Positions 1 to 6,191 are shown, numbered from the stretch's first letter. The stretch is 6,191 bases of DNA from Gallionella sp. UBA6045 (GCA_002429165.1 DIYV01000021.1:5793-11983), one strand, 5' to 3'. Made by a program: numbers and translations. Notes: generated by a model from the sequence alone, not told the origin.

Positions 1-348
1 GTCGAGCAGTTTGCGCAATTGGTCGATCTCGTCGTCGGTCATCAGGGTCGCGGCGATGCGGCAGGCCATGCCTTCCAGGGCTTCGCGTACCGCATAGAGA
101 TCCGAGAGGGTCTTGCGATCCAGCACCACCACGCGCGCGCCGACGTTGGGAATGCGCTTGACCAGGCGCATGCCTTCCAGATGGCGCAAGGCTTCGCGCA
201 ACGGACCGCGCCCCATGCCGAAGCGTTCCGCCAGTTCGGCCTCGTTCAGCTTCTGGCCTTGCGCCAGTTCGCCGGTCACGATGCTTTGCGCCAGACGGTG
301 CGAGGCGATATCTGCAAGGGTGCCTTGTTCGGCGGTGTACGGCAACAT
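1..348 (-). CDS. GntR-family (FCD subfamily) transcriptional regulator, partial, C-terminus outside window
   Basis: The visible 116 residues form a winged helix-turn-helix of the GntR type (about residues 10-75). The recognition region reads GRGPLREALRHLEG, followed by a wing ending in NVGARVVV. The start of an all-helical ligand-binding domain follows, with DLYAVREALEGMACRIAA (about 83-100), typical of the FCD group. FCD regulators usually bind a small carboxylic acid and release DNA. The start is the ATG at 348, with GGAG seven bases upstream. The gene runs off the left edge, so the effector domain, its metal ligands and the target operon are not visible. It is divergent from the TPR-barrel gene at 601. 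FCD regulators of this look often sit beside organic-acid genes such as the 2-methylcitrate cycle in betaproteobacteria, but nothing here proves that link. Two palindromes in front of the gene are likely its own operators. Confidence 0.88.
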   Translation of the reverse strand, partial: MLPYTAEQGTLADIASHRLAQSIVTGELAQGQKLNEAELAERFGMGRGPLREALRHLEGMRLVKRIPNVGARVVVLDRKTLSDLYAVREALEGMACRIAATLMTDDEIDQLRKLLD

Positions 349-360
349 CGATTAACTCCG

Positions 361-372
361 ATTGTCGACAAT
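361..372. promoter_or_regulatory. Probable GntR-type operator, proximal copy
   Basis: ATTGTCGACAAT is a perfect 12-bp inverted repeat, beginning 12 bp upstream of the GntR start codon at 348. Short palindromes of the form TTGTnnnACAA are typical sites for FCD-type GntR repressors. The position close to the start codon suits autorepression. Binding by this regulator is inferred, not shown. Confidence 0.6.
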
Positions 373-423
373 ATGGAAAAATGCTAGCACATAAACCGAT
401 TAAAAGTGCAAGTAATTTGTTTT

Positions 424-433
424 ATGTCGACAA
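424..433. promoter_or_regulatory. Probable GntR-type operator, distal copy
   Basis: ATGTCGACAA repeats the TGTCGACA core (425-432) of the proximal site, with one imperfect flank. The core centres are 62 bp apart, close to six turns of B-DNA, so two dimers would face the same side of the helix. The site lies in the divergent region, 167 bp before the TPR-barrel gene at 601, so an effect on that gene is possible but less likely than autoregulation. Confidence 0.5.
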
Positions 434-590
434 AATAGCGAATTATCAGGAATCGGGCGGCCAAGTCGATGTTCTAAAGCCAACCCGCATCCGGGCGAAT
501 GATATTAGGCAAAAATTATGGTTTAATGGCAGCAATTGATTTGTTTCAGGTTGTACCTTGGCATGTTTTTGCGCTTGTGAATATTGAATG

Positions 591-598
591 GGAGAGGG
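591..598 (+). promoter_or_regulatory. Ribosome binding site fixing the start of the TPR-barrel gene at 601
   Basis: GGAGAGGG ends two bases before the ATG at 601, and its GGAG core is six bases upstream. This start opens directly into a signal peptide. An in-frame ATG at 499 would add 34 residues that are not signal-like and has no comparable site. Confidence 0.75.
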
Positions 599-600
599 TG

Positions 601-2025
601 ATGAAATTATCCAAAACAGCAACCTTTCTGTTCTCCGGATTGATGTTGGCTTCAGGCGGAGTCCATGCTCAAACTACCGACAATCAGGATGTCGGCAACC
701 ATGCGGCAAGCGCAGCACAATCCAACAGCGGTGCACGAGAGAAAACGCTACTCGATGCCGATGCGCTGATCAAAAGCGGCAAGCCTGCCGATGCCTATAC
801 CCTGTTGGAGCCTTTCGAGTTCGAACGCTCCGGCGAAGTGCGCTTTGACTATCTGCTGGGTGTGGCCGCGCTGGACAGCGGCAAGCCGGACAAGGCAACG
901 CTCGCCTTTGAGCGGGTGCTGGTGGTCGATCCGGATTTTGCCGGTGCGCGTATGGACATGGCGCGCGCCTATTACCAGCTCGGTGATTTACAGCGCGCCC
1001 GTGCAGAATTCCAATTAGTCTTGAAACAGCTTCCCCCGGAAGCTACGCGCGCCACCATCCGGAAATATCTGGATGCGATTGCCGCACAGGAATCCCCAAA
1101 ACAGACTCGTTTCAGCGGCTACATCGAGGGTTCGGTTGGGCATGATGGTAACGTCAACAACTCTACCGACCTTGCACAATTTAGTATTCCGGCTCTTCCC
1201 GGCAGTATTGCCACACTGAACCCGAGCAACGTGAAAGCCTCCGACAATTATTTGGCGGTGGCAGCCGGGAGCGAAGTCGTTCACAGTCTGGATAACAACT
1301 GGGGATTATATGCCGGGGCGGATTTGCATCAGCGCGGCTACAACACAAAAACAAACTTCAATTCTGTCGATTTCAGCGGGCGCGCCGGTGTGGTGTTTGG
1401 CTCGGAAGCGAACCGGTTGCGCGCCGGGCTGTTGGGAGAAATAAACTCCCTGGGCAATATACGCAACTTCAATGCCGCCGGCCTCAATGCGGAATGGTCT
1501 CACCGTGTCAGTCCGGGCAATCAATTGACGCTGTTCGGCCAGTATCTGCAATATCGCTTTGCACAGATTGATATGCAGCCGAATGATTTTAATCAGCAGG
1601 TTATCGGTACCGGCTGGCAGCATGCGCTGGCGGACGGCAAGTCGACGCTGGCGGGCAGCCTTTATTACGGTACTGAAAAAGATGTCTCAAATATTGTCAC
1701 GCTGGCCACTCCAACGGGCGGACGAACCGACGGCGCCATGCATTTTAGTGGATTGCGCATCGGCGGTCAGACTGATGTCGGTGAAAAAATGACGCTGTAC
1801 GCCAATGCGGGTGTGCAGGCAGGCGACTACAGCAGGGTCAATCCATACTTCTTGAACCAGCGCGCAGACAAGCTATATCAACTCACATTGGGTTCGAATT
1901 GGCATTTGTACAAATATTGGACGGTGCGCCCGCAGTTGGCTTATACGCGCAACAACTCGAATATCGTCATCTATAGCTACAATCGCACCGATGTTTCGTT
2001 GACGCTCAGGCGCGATTTCCAATAG
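601..2025 (+). CDS. Exported TPR protein with C-terminal outer-membrane beta-barrel, SLAM/DUF560-like
   Basis: This is a 474-residue protein. Residues 1-23 are a signal peptide (KLSK, a hydrophobic core, then cleavage at VHA before Gln24). Residues 24-47 are a polar linker. Residues about 48-163 form two to three TPR-like helical repeats, clearest at 79-112 (LLGVAALDSGKPDKATLAFE) and 113-146 (ARMDMARAYYQLGDLQRARA). From about 170 to the end the sequence alternates polar and hydrophobic or aromatic residues. It opens with GYIEGSVGHDGNVNN and ends in VSLTLRRDFQ, as expected for a beta-barrel of a dozen or more strands. A periplasmic TPR domain plus C-terminal barrel is the architecture of Slam (surface lipoprotein assembly modifier, DUF560) proteins. 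Those move lipoproteins or soluble cargo across the outer membrane. The fold is well supported; the transport role is inferred. The FecR-domain gene follows 23 bp downstream, so the two are probably co-transcribed. I found no convincing sigma-70 promoter upstream. Confidence 0.8.
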   Translation: MKLSKTATFLFSGLMLASGGVHAQTTDNQDVGNHAASAAQSNSGAREKTLLDADALIKSGKPADAYTLLEPFEFERSGEVRFDYLLGVAALDSGKPDKATLAFERVLVVDPDFAGARMDMARAYYQLGDLQRARAEFQLVLKQLPPEATRATIRKYLDAIAAQESPKQTRFSGYIEGSVGHDGNVNNSTDLAQFSIPALPGSIATLNPSNVKASDNYLAVAAGSEVVHSLDNNWGLYAGADLHQRGYNTKTNFNSVDFSGRAGVVFGSEANRLRAGLLGEINSLGNIRNFNAAGLNAEWSHRVSPGNQLTLFGQYLQYRFAQIDMQPNDFNQQVIGTGWQHALADGKSTLAGSLYYGTEKDVSNIVTLATPTGGRTDGAMHFSGLRIGGQTDVGEKMTLYANAGVQAGDYSRVNPYFLNQRADKLYQLTLGSNWHLYKYWTVRPQLAYTRNNSNIVIYSYNRTDVSLTLRRDFQ

Positions 2026-2048
2026 GCATACATGAGTGGGGGTGTGAC

Positions 2049-2954
2049 ATGAAAAGTTTGGTCAAAACATTATTCTGCCTGGCCGCCATAGTTGCGCTGG
2101 CAGGAACTTGCGGCAGCGTATATGCCGCCGTCGCGGGACATGTGCAGTTCGTGTATGGCGCGGTTCAGCTGACAACCGGGGCGGGAAAGATATCTCAGGT
2201 ACAAAAAGGCGATGCGGTCAACGAAGGGGACACACTGGCGACCGCGGAAAACGCTTCGGCACAAGTCAGGATGGAGGATGGCGGTTTTATCGCCGTGCGT
2301 CCGGGTACTTTGCTCAAGTTTGACAGCTTTAAATTCAAAACACCGGACAACAAGGATCAAAGTTTTTTTTCGCTGATTAAAGGTGGGTTCCGCGCCGTCA
2401 CCGGCTTGATCGGCAAGATCAACAAGGCAAATTACCGAATCACCACGCGGTTTGCGACCCTGGGCATCCGGGGCACCGATCACGAAATTTTAGTGGTCGT
2501 GCCGGGCAGTCCGATGGCATTATTGGCGCCGGTCGGAACCTATAACAAGGTGAATCTGGGCGAGACCACCCTGACTACCAGCAAGGGCACCATCTCCATT
2601 TTACCCAACCAGATGGGTTTCGCCGGCGCGGCCGATCAAATGCCGCAATTGCAACCGCTCAACATCAAGCTCTTCAGCGCAGTGCCGGCTCCGGTCGAGC
2701 ATGACAAGGGTGGCAAGAAAGATGAAGGAATTCGTGACTATGCGATAGCGGATAAAGTTTTACAGGGGCAGGGTGGTGCAGTTCCGTTCGGTACCAGCGT
2801 AATGCAGGTACAGGGTCTGGCACTGGGTAGCGTGGCGAGTACCAACTTCATATTGCAACCCATCACTGCTACGGTGACAACAACAACGACAGGTATTTCT
2901 GTGACCGGAAAGCCAATTGTTACGACCACAACCACGATGTTAAGTTTATTCTAG
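2049..2954 (+). CDS. Exported FecR-domain protein with threonine-rich C-terminal tail
   Basis: This is a 301-residue protein with a signal peptide (residues 1-26, cleavage at VYA before Ala27). The FecR domain spans about 45-150. It contains GDAVNEGDTLATAENASAQV, then MEDGGFIAVRPGTLLKF, and the hallmark RFATLGIRGTDHE (134-146). The DUF4880 segment and transmembrane helix found in anti-sigma FecR proteins are missing, so this is not a classical sigma-factor regulator; it is a soluble exported version. Residues 217-227 form a charged linker (EHDKGGKKDEG). The last 30 residues are rich in threonine, with two five-Thr blocks (277-281 and 292-296), ending in LSLF. The start has GTGGGGGTG upstream. 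The gene lies 23 bp after the TPR-barrel gene on the same strand, so the product may be its partner or cargo. That link is inference; the domain call is firm. Confidence 0.85.
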   Translation: MKSLVKTLFCLAAIVALAGTCGSVYAAVAGHVQFVYGAVQLTTGAGKISQVQKGDAVNEGDTLATAENASAQVRMEDGGFIAVRPGTLLKFDSFKFKTPDNKDQSFFSLIKGGFRAVTGLIGKINKANYRITTRFATLGIRGTDHEILVVVPGSPMALLAPVGTYNKVNLGETTLTTSKGTISILPNQMGFAGAADQMPQLQPLNIKLFSAVPAPVEHDKGGKKDEGIRDYAIADKVLQGQGGAVPFGTSVMQVQGLALGSVASTNFILQPITATVTTTTTGISVTGKPIVTTTTTMLSLF

Positions 2955-2974
2955 CGCGCCGGTGATTTTGTCCC

Positions 2975-2994
2975 CGGGTGGAAATCCCCGTTTT
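2975..2994 (+). terminator. Weak candidate intrinsic terminator after the FecR gene
   Basis: CGGG (2975-2978) can pair with CCCG (2987-2990) across an eight-base loop, followed directly by TTTT. It lies 20 bp after the FecR stop codon, in the 65-bp gap between converging genes. The stem is only four pairs and the T tract is short, so termination may be weak or the match accidental. Confidence 0.3.
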
Positions 2995-3019
2995 GATTGC
3001 ATCTGTCTATGCGGCGAGA

Positions 3020-3454
3020 TCAAGCCTTGCTGCGCGCCCAGCGCACGATGCCCCCGGCGTCCATCGCGCCGGCTTGCCGCGCTATCTCTTTACCGCCCGC
3101 GAACAGCGCGAGGGTGGGGATGCTGCGAATGTTATAGCGCGCCCCGAGTTCCTGAGCTTCCTCGGTATTCAATTTTGCCAGACGCATCTGTGGTTCGAGC
3201 TGTGCTGCCGCTTGTACGAAGGCGGGAGCCATCATGCGGCACGGCCCGCACCACGGTGCCCAGAAATCCACCAGCACGGGAATGTCATTGCGGCTGATGT
3301 GCAGCGTAAAATTGCTGCTGCCCAGTTCCACCGGATGCGCATCGAACAGGGCCTGTTTGCACTTGCCGCAGACAGGTTGGCCGTGCAGCTTGTCGGCAGG
3401 CACGCGATTCACGCTGTCGCAATGCGGGCAGACGATATGCATTGAGTCACTCAT
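3020..3454 (-). CDS. trxC: Thioredoxin 2 (zinc-ribbon thioredoxin)
   Basis: This 144-residue cytoplasmic disulfide reductase is the length expected for TrxC. The N-terminal zinc ribbon has Cys9-x2-Cys12 (CPHC) and Cys29-x2-Cys32 (CGKC). The thioredoxin fold follows, with the active site WCGPC at 68-72 in FWAPWCGPCR and the cis-proline Pro113 in IRSIPT. It reduces protein disulfides using electrons from thioredoxin reductase. In E. coli trxC is part of the OxyR oxidative-stress response, but no OxyR site is evident here. The start at 3454 (MSDSMHIVCPHC) is preferred because AAGGGA lies six bases upstream. The in-frame Met at 3442 would match the E. coli protein start but lacks a good ribosome site. 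The gene lies 102 bp downstream of nadC on the same strand, with no clear terminator between them, so read-through from nadC is possible. Confidence 0.95.
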   Translation of the reverse strand: MSDSMHIVCPHCDSVNRVPADKLHGQPVCGKCKQALFDAHPVELGSSNFTLHISRNDIPVLVDFWAPWCGPCRMMAPAFVQAAAQLEPQMRLAKLNTEEAQELGARYNIRSIPTLALFAGGKEIARQAGAMDAGGIVRWARSKA

Positions 3455-3460
3455 TACATT

Positions 3461-3466
3461 TCCCTT
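3461..3466 (-). promoter_or_regulatory. Ribosome binding site selecting the trxC start at 3454
   Basis: Read on the minus strand this is AAGGGA, six bases before the ATG at 3454. It favours the longer N-terminus over the Met four codons downstream (3442), which has only a weak GAG nearby. Confidence 0.65.
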
Positions 3467-3556
3467 CAGGTTATAACTTTCACAAGATGGGGATGGATCA
3501 CGGAAATTCAAACCCCGCCCGGCGAGTTGACCATAGCTGGCACATGGCGGACCTGT

Positions 3557-4399
3557 TTATGTTTTGAAGCGCATCGACAAATCGATCGTCTGCAGGTCTT
3601 TGGTCAGGCTGCCGATCGAGACGCGTCCCACCCCGGTCAGCGCGACCTCGCGCAGATTTTCTATCGTGATGCCGCCGGATGCTTCCAGTTCGGCTCGTTT
3701 TCCGGTGTGCCGCACTGCGGAGCGCAGTTTGTCCGGATCGAAGTTGTCGAGCAGTATCAGTTTTGCTCCGGCATTCAAAGCTTCATCCAGCTGCGCCAGA
3801 TTCTCGACCTCGATCTGTACGCTGATGCCCGGCCTGGCCAGACGAAATGCCTGCTCCAGCACGGGCTGGATACCGCCTGCAGCAGCGATGTGATTTTCCT
3901 TGATCAGGATGCCGTCGAACAGGCCGATGCGCTGGTTATACCCGCCGCCTACCCGCACCGCGTATTTTTGCGCATCGCGCAAACCGGGCAGGGTCTTGCG
4001 CGTATCCATGATTTTGACGTTGATGCCGGCCACCTCATCCACGTAGCGCCTGGTACGGGAGGCGGTGCCGGACAGGGTTTGCAGCAGGTTCAACGCGTTG
4101 CGTTCGGCGCTAAGCAGCGCGCGAGCGAGCCCTTGAACCTCACACAACGTTTGTCCCGCGACTATTCTGTCGCCGTCTTTTGCCAGCCAGTTGATCGCAC
4201 AGTTCGGGTCCAGTATGCGAAAGCATTCATCGAACCACTGGGTGCCGCATAACACACCCTGTTGCCGCGTGATGACCTGCGCGGATGAGACTAGCGTCGC
4301 GGGCAACAGCTGCGCGCTCAAGTCACCGGTGTGAATGTCTTCATCAAGCGAGTTGGTGACATTGCGGTGTATGTATGAGGCGTGCTCGGATTCAAGCAT
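3557..4399 (-). CDS. nadC: Nicotinate-nucleotide pyrophosphorylase (carboxylating), quinolinate phosphoribosyltransferase
   Basis: The product converts quinolinate and PRPP to nicotinate mononucleotide, CO2 and pyrophosphate, the third step of de novo NAD synthesis in the cytoplasm. At 280 residues it has full family length. The N-terminal open-faced domain includes DEDIHTGDLS (19-28) and GVLCG (48-52). The barrel domain holds ERNALNLLQTLSG (99-111), the phosphate- and substrate-binding DTRKTLPGLR (132-141) and KYAVRVGGGYNQR (145-157), then LIKENHI (165-171), IEVEN, LLDNF and EASGGI. The usual NHR after the glycines is NQR here, which I recall as a common betaproteobacterial variant. The start at 4399 has GAGGAG six bases upstream. 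trxC follows on the same strand after 102 bp. The usual partners nadA and nadB are not in the window. Confidence 0.97.
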   Translation of the reverse strand: MLESEHASYIHRNVTNSLDEDIHTGDLSAQLLPATLVSSAQVITRQQGVLCGTQWFDECFRILDPNCAINWLAKDGDRIVAGQTLCEVQGLARALLSAERNALNLLQTLSGTASRTRRYVDEVAGINVKIMDTRKTLPGLRDAQKYAVRVGGGYNQRIGLFDGILIKENHIAAAGGIQPVLEQAFRLARPGISVQIEVENLAQLDEALNAGAKLILLDNFDPDKLRSAVRHTGKRAELEASGGITIENLREVALTGVGRVSIGSLTKDLQTIDLSMRFKT

Positions 4400-4405
4400 G
4401 TGAAA

Positions 4406-4411
4406 CTCCTC
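4406..4411 (-). promoter_or_regulatory. Ribosome binding site of nadC
   Basis: Read on the minus strand this is GAGGAG, six bases before the nadC ATG at 4399. It supports the start, which also gives the normal NadC N-terminus. No credible promoter was seen in the 114 bp between this start and the terminator at 4514-4542. Confidence 0.75.
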
Positions 4412-4513
4412 TGACCAGATTGAGAAAGATGCAGATTAACCCAGGCTCGCAAGATTGGGAAATGTGCGGCAAAGCTGCTGGAGCAATATGTTCCTCCGGA
4501 AACAGTCCGCCAG

Positions 4514-4542
4514 AAAAAAGCCGGGTAAAAATCAACCCGGCT
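4514..4542 (-). terminator. Strong intrinsic terminator of the outer-membrane barrel gene
   Basis: On the minus strand AGCCGGGT (4535-4542) pairs with ACCCGGCT (4519-4526), giving eight perfect pairs around an eight-base loop. A run of six T follows at once (4519-4514; the first T also closes the stem). It begins 38 bp after the stop codon of the gene ending at 4581. It separates that gene from nadC, which therefore needs its own promoter. Confidence 0.92.
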
Positions 4543-4580
4543 GCTGAGTGCAAAATCCGATCCAGGAACCCTGGTGGAAC

Positions 4581-5309
4581 CTAGAACCCGTAATAAACTT
4601 GTCCGCCAACGGTGTTGTTCGGTGTGCCGTTGGAAATTCCCCTGAGCACGTAACCCCGGGCTTTGAAATTATTGTCGAGCTTGTAATTTACAAAAGCGCT
4701 AAATTCCTGCTGCATTACTCCCGCTTCAGGCGATCCCTGGGATAAGCTCATATCAATCCCCGTGCTGGTTTTTTCGGTGAATTGGTAGATGCCGCCAAAG
4801 GATCCATAGAGCAATGGGTTGAGGGTGATTCCGGTCTGGCTGCCGAGCACTTTGGAGCCCAGCGAACCTTTTGCGGTGAATTTGTCCAGATTTTGATAAA
4901 CGTCCATCTGGGCAGCATAGTCGTTTTGACTTAAGCCGAACACGCTGCTTTTATCGGCACCATAGACTTTAACCTTGCCGGTCAGGTTGATTTCGGGGGA
5001 GGATGCGCTGCCTGCATAGAGGTTATAACTGGCCGCTGCTTCAGTGTCACCCAGGCCGAATTGCGTGTTGCCGGCCACGCCGTTTGTTCTGGCGCGCACC
5101 ATATCGGGATCCGAATTTTTCATGACGGAAAGGCCGGCAGGGGCAGTCAGTTTCAACATCCAGGGACCGGATTCGTATTTATCGGAGCTGTTGTCAAATC
5201 CGCTGGATAGACTGAACATCTGATCGCCGGCCGATGCTGCCGGAGCGGCGCAGGCAGTGACTACACCCATAATCCCGGCCGCCAAGGCGGTTAAAATTTT
5301 TCTGTTCAT
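4581..5309 (-). CDS. Small outer-membrane beta-barrel protein, MetA-like putative transporter family
   Basis: This is a 242-residue exported protein. Residues 1-27 look like a signal peptide ending AASA before Gly28, but VTAC (17-20) would also fit a lipoprotein box. The mature part has short amphipathic strands rich in Gly, Ser and aromatics and ends in QVYYGF, the terminal-Phe signature read by the BAM barrel-assembly machinery. The order FGLGDTEAAASYNLYAG (84-100), then PEINLTGKVKVYGA, then FGLSQNDYAAQMDVYQ resembles the family annotated 'transporter' or MetA-pathway of phenol degradation. Those are outer-membrane barrels of uncertain substrate. The start at 5309 has AAGGAG eight bases upstream. 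It is a single-gene unit closed by the terminator at 4514-4542 and divergent from clpB. The barrel location is well supported; the family is likely; the substrate is unknown. Confidence 0.82.
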   Translation of the reverse strand: MNRKILTALAAGIMGVVTACAAPAASAGDQMFSLSSGFDNSSDKYESGPWMLKLTAPAGLSVMKNSDPDMVRARTNGVAGNTQFGLGDTEAAASYNLYAGSASSPEINLTGKVKVYGADKSSVFGLSQNDYAAQMDVYQNLDKFTAKGSLGSKVLGSQTGITLNPLLYGSFGGIYQFTEKTSTGIDMSLSQGSPEAGVMQQEFSAFVNYKLDNNFKARGYVLRGISNGTPNNTVGGQVYYGF

Positions 5310-5515
5310 ATTGTGTTCTCCTTTACTTGCTGACGGATGAACAATTAACTAATGGAGCATTTCGTTTTCGGAATGTTAGTCTGCACTCTCCGATCAATTT
5401 TCAGCACACTTGTTCATTATCCTGGCAAGGAAAGTGGTTATTTAATCTGGCGGCATTGTATGATAAAGAAGTGGCTATTGCCCTGGTCATACACCCTGAA
5501 AATTCTCTCTTGCCA

Positions 5516-5544
5516 CTTGAAATCGACCCTAACTCACTCCATTA
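5516..5544 (+). promoter_or_regulatory. Heat-shock (sigma-32/RpoH) promoter of clpB
   Basis: CTTGAAA at 5516-5522 is an exact sigma-32 -35 element. CTCCATTA at 5537-5544 matches seven of eight bases of the -10 element CCCCATTA. The 14-bp spacer is within the known range. Transcription would begin near 5550, giving a leader of about 25 bases that includes the AAGGAG ribosome site. ClpB is a classical RpoH target, so sequence and gene agree. Confidence 0.85.
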
Positions 5545-5574
5545 CAAGGACAATTGCCTAAAAAGGAGTACACC

Positions 5575-6191
5575 ATGCGTTTCGACAAATTTACAACAAA
5601 GTTCCAGCAAGCCCTGTCCGATGCCCAGAGTCTGGCGGTGGGAGCGGATAACCAGTTCATCGAGCCGCAGCATCTGCTGCTGGCTTTGCTCAACGATGCC
5701 GATAGCGGCGCGACCTCATTGCTGGCGCGCGCCGGCGGCAATGTTACGCCGTTAAAGGCCGCGCTGAAGGAAGCGGTGGAGCGTCTGGCCAAGGTCGAAG
5801 GCCATGGCGGCGAAGTGCAGGTCGGGCGCGACCTGTCCAATCTGCTGAACCTGACCGACAAAGCGGCACAGAAGCGCGGCGATGAGTTCATCGCTTCCGA
5901 GATGTTCCTGCTCGCGGCGTGCGATGACAAGGGCGAGACCGGGCGCTTGCTCAAACAGCACGGCGTGGCCCGCGCGCCGCTGGAACAGGCCATCACCGCC
6001 GTGCGCGGCGGCGAGACGGTCGGCAGTGCCGAATCCGAAGGCCAGCGCGAATCCCTGAAAAAATACACCATCGACCTGACCGAGCGCGCCCGCCAGGGCA
6101 AGCTCGACCCGGTGATCGGTCGCGATGACGAGATCCGCCGCGCGATCCAGGTGCTGCAACGCCGCACCAAGAACAACCCGGTGCTGATCGG
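5575..6191 (+). CDS. clpB: ClpB ATP-dependent protein disaggregase, N-terminal part, truncated by window end
   Basis: The visible 205 codons match ClpB (Hsp104 type), a hexameric AAA+ unfoldase that works with DnaK to dissolve protein aggregates in the cytoplasm. The N domain spans about 1-145: [18 protein letters not shown], then [14 protein letters not shown], with a second repeat at [19 protein letters not shown]. After a linker comes the start of the first nucleotide-binding domain, with [12 protein letters not shown] and [18 protein letters not shown]. The window stops at NNPVLI, just before the expected Walker A loop, so catalytic residues cannot be checked. The start at 5575 has AAAAGGAG upstream with six bases spacing and a sigma-32 promoter further up. 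Codon 149, the internal start used for short ClpB in E. coli, is GTC here. No frameshift is seen. Confidence 0.97.
   Translation, partial: MRFDKFTTKFQQALSDAQSLAVGADNQFIEPQHLLLALLNDADSGATSLLARAGGNVTPLKAALKEAVERLAKVEGHGGEVQVGRDLSNLLNLTDKAAQKRGDEFIASEMFLLAACDDKGETGRLLKQHGVARAPLEQAITAVRGGETVGSAESEGQRESLKKYTIDLTERARQGKLDPVIGRDDEIRRAIQVLQRRTKNNPVLI

Noticed and set aside
381..411. Minus-strand promoter for the GntR gene (TTGCAC and TAGCAT)
   Set aside because: The 19-bp spacer is long and the -10 element matches only four of six bases. It lies between the two operators, so it is possible, but too weak to annotate.
484..495. Small hairpin CCCG-CATC-CGGG in the intergenic region
   Set aside because: The stem has only four pairs with no T tract after it; expected by chance at this GC content.
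559..572. Sigma-54-like promoter (TGGCATG followed by a T run and TTGC) upstream of the TPR-barrel gene
   Set aside because: Only nine bases separate the GG and GC elements; sigma-54 promoters require ten. The position would also leave almost no leader before the ATG at 601.
558..585. Sigma-70-like pair TTGGCA and AATATT with 16-bp spacing
   Set aside because: Transcription would start within the ribosome binding site, about nine bases before the start codon, and the -10 matches only four of six bases.
2032..2052. Six-codon reading frame (ATG to TGA) between the barrel and FecR genes, its stop overlapping the FecR start
   Set aside because: It is too short to judge and has no ribosome site of its own; most likely a chance ATG in the leader.
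2100..2114. Possible lipobox in the FecR protein (LAGTC, Cys21)
   Set aside because: The residue before Cys is Thr, outside the usual Gly/Ala/Ser, and a clear signal peptidase I site (VYA) follows at residue 26.
3470..3475. TATAAC -10-like element on the minus strand before trxC
   Set aside because: There is no acceptable -35 element at 16-18 bp, and the implied start would leave a leader too short to hold the full ribosome site.
5327..5755. 142-codon open frame on the plus strand running into clpB
   Set aside because: It overlaps clpB in another frame, has no ribosome site or recognisable domain, and its first half covers the clpB promoter region.

Overview
The window looks like chromosomal DNA of a betaproteobacterium. 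The closest feel is the Gallionellaceae/Nitrosomonadales group, judged from protein style only; no search was possible. All genes read as intact, apart from the two cut by the window edges. I see no mobile element, CRISPR array, tRNA or rRNA.

Layout, left to right: (1) 1-348, minus: N-terminal part of a GntR/FCD-type transcription regulator. Two copies of a TGTCGACA palindrome, 62 bp apart, lie in front of it. (2) 601-2954, plus: a two-gene unit encoding an exported TPR protein with a C-terminal outer-membrane beta-barrel (SLAM/DUF560-like), followed 23 bp later by an exported FecR-domain protein with a threonine-rich tail. (3) 3020-4399, minus: nadC (quinolinate phosphoribosyltransferase, NAD synthesis) and downstream trxC (thioredoxin 2 with zinc ribbon), converging on the FecR gene. 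(4) 4581-5309, minus: a small outer-membrane beta-barrel protein of the MetA-like 'transporter' type, closed by a very clear intrinsic terminator. (5) 5575-6191, plus: the N-terminal third of the ClpB disaggregase, driven by a near-consensus sigma-32 heat-shock promoter.

Most of the window is housekeeping: redox, NAD synthesis and protein quality control. The least explained part is the TPR-barrel/FecR pair. Both proteins carry signal peptides and their genes are almost touching. The barrel protein has the architecture of the Slam outer-membrane translocators, so the FecR protein could be its partner or cargo. That link is inference. Each of the other genes appears to have its own role, with no evidence that they act with this pair.
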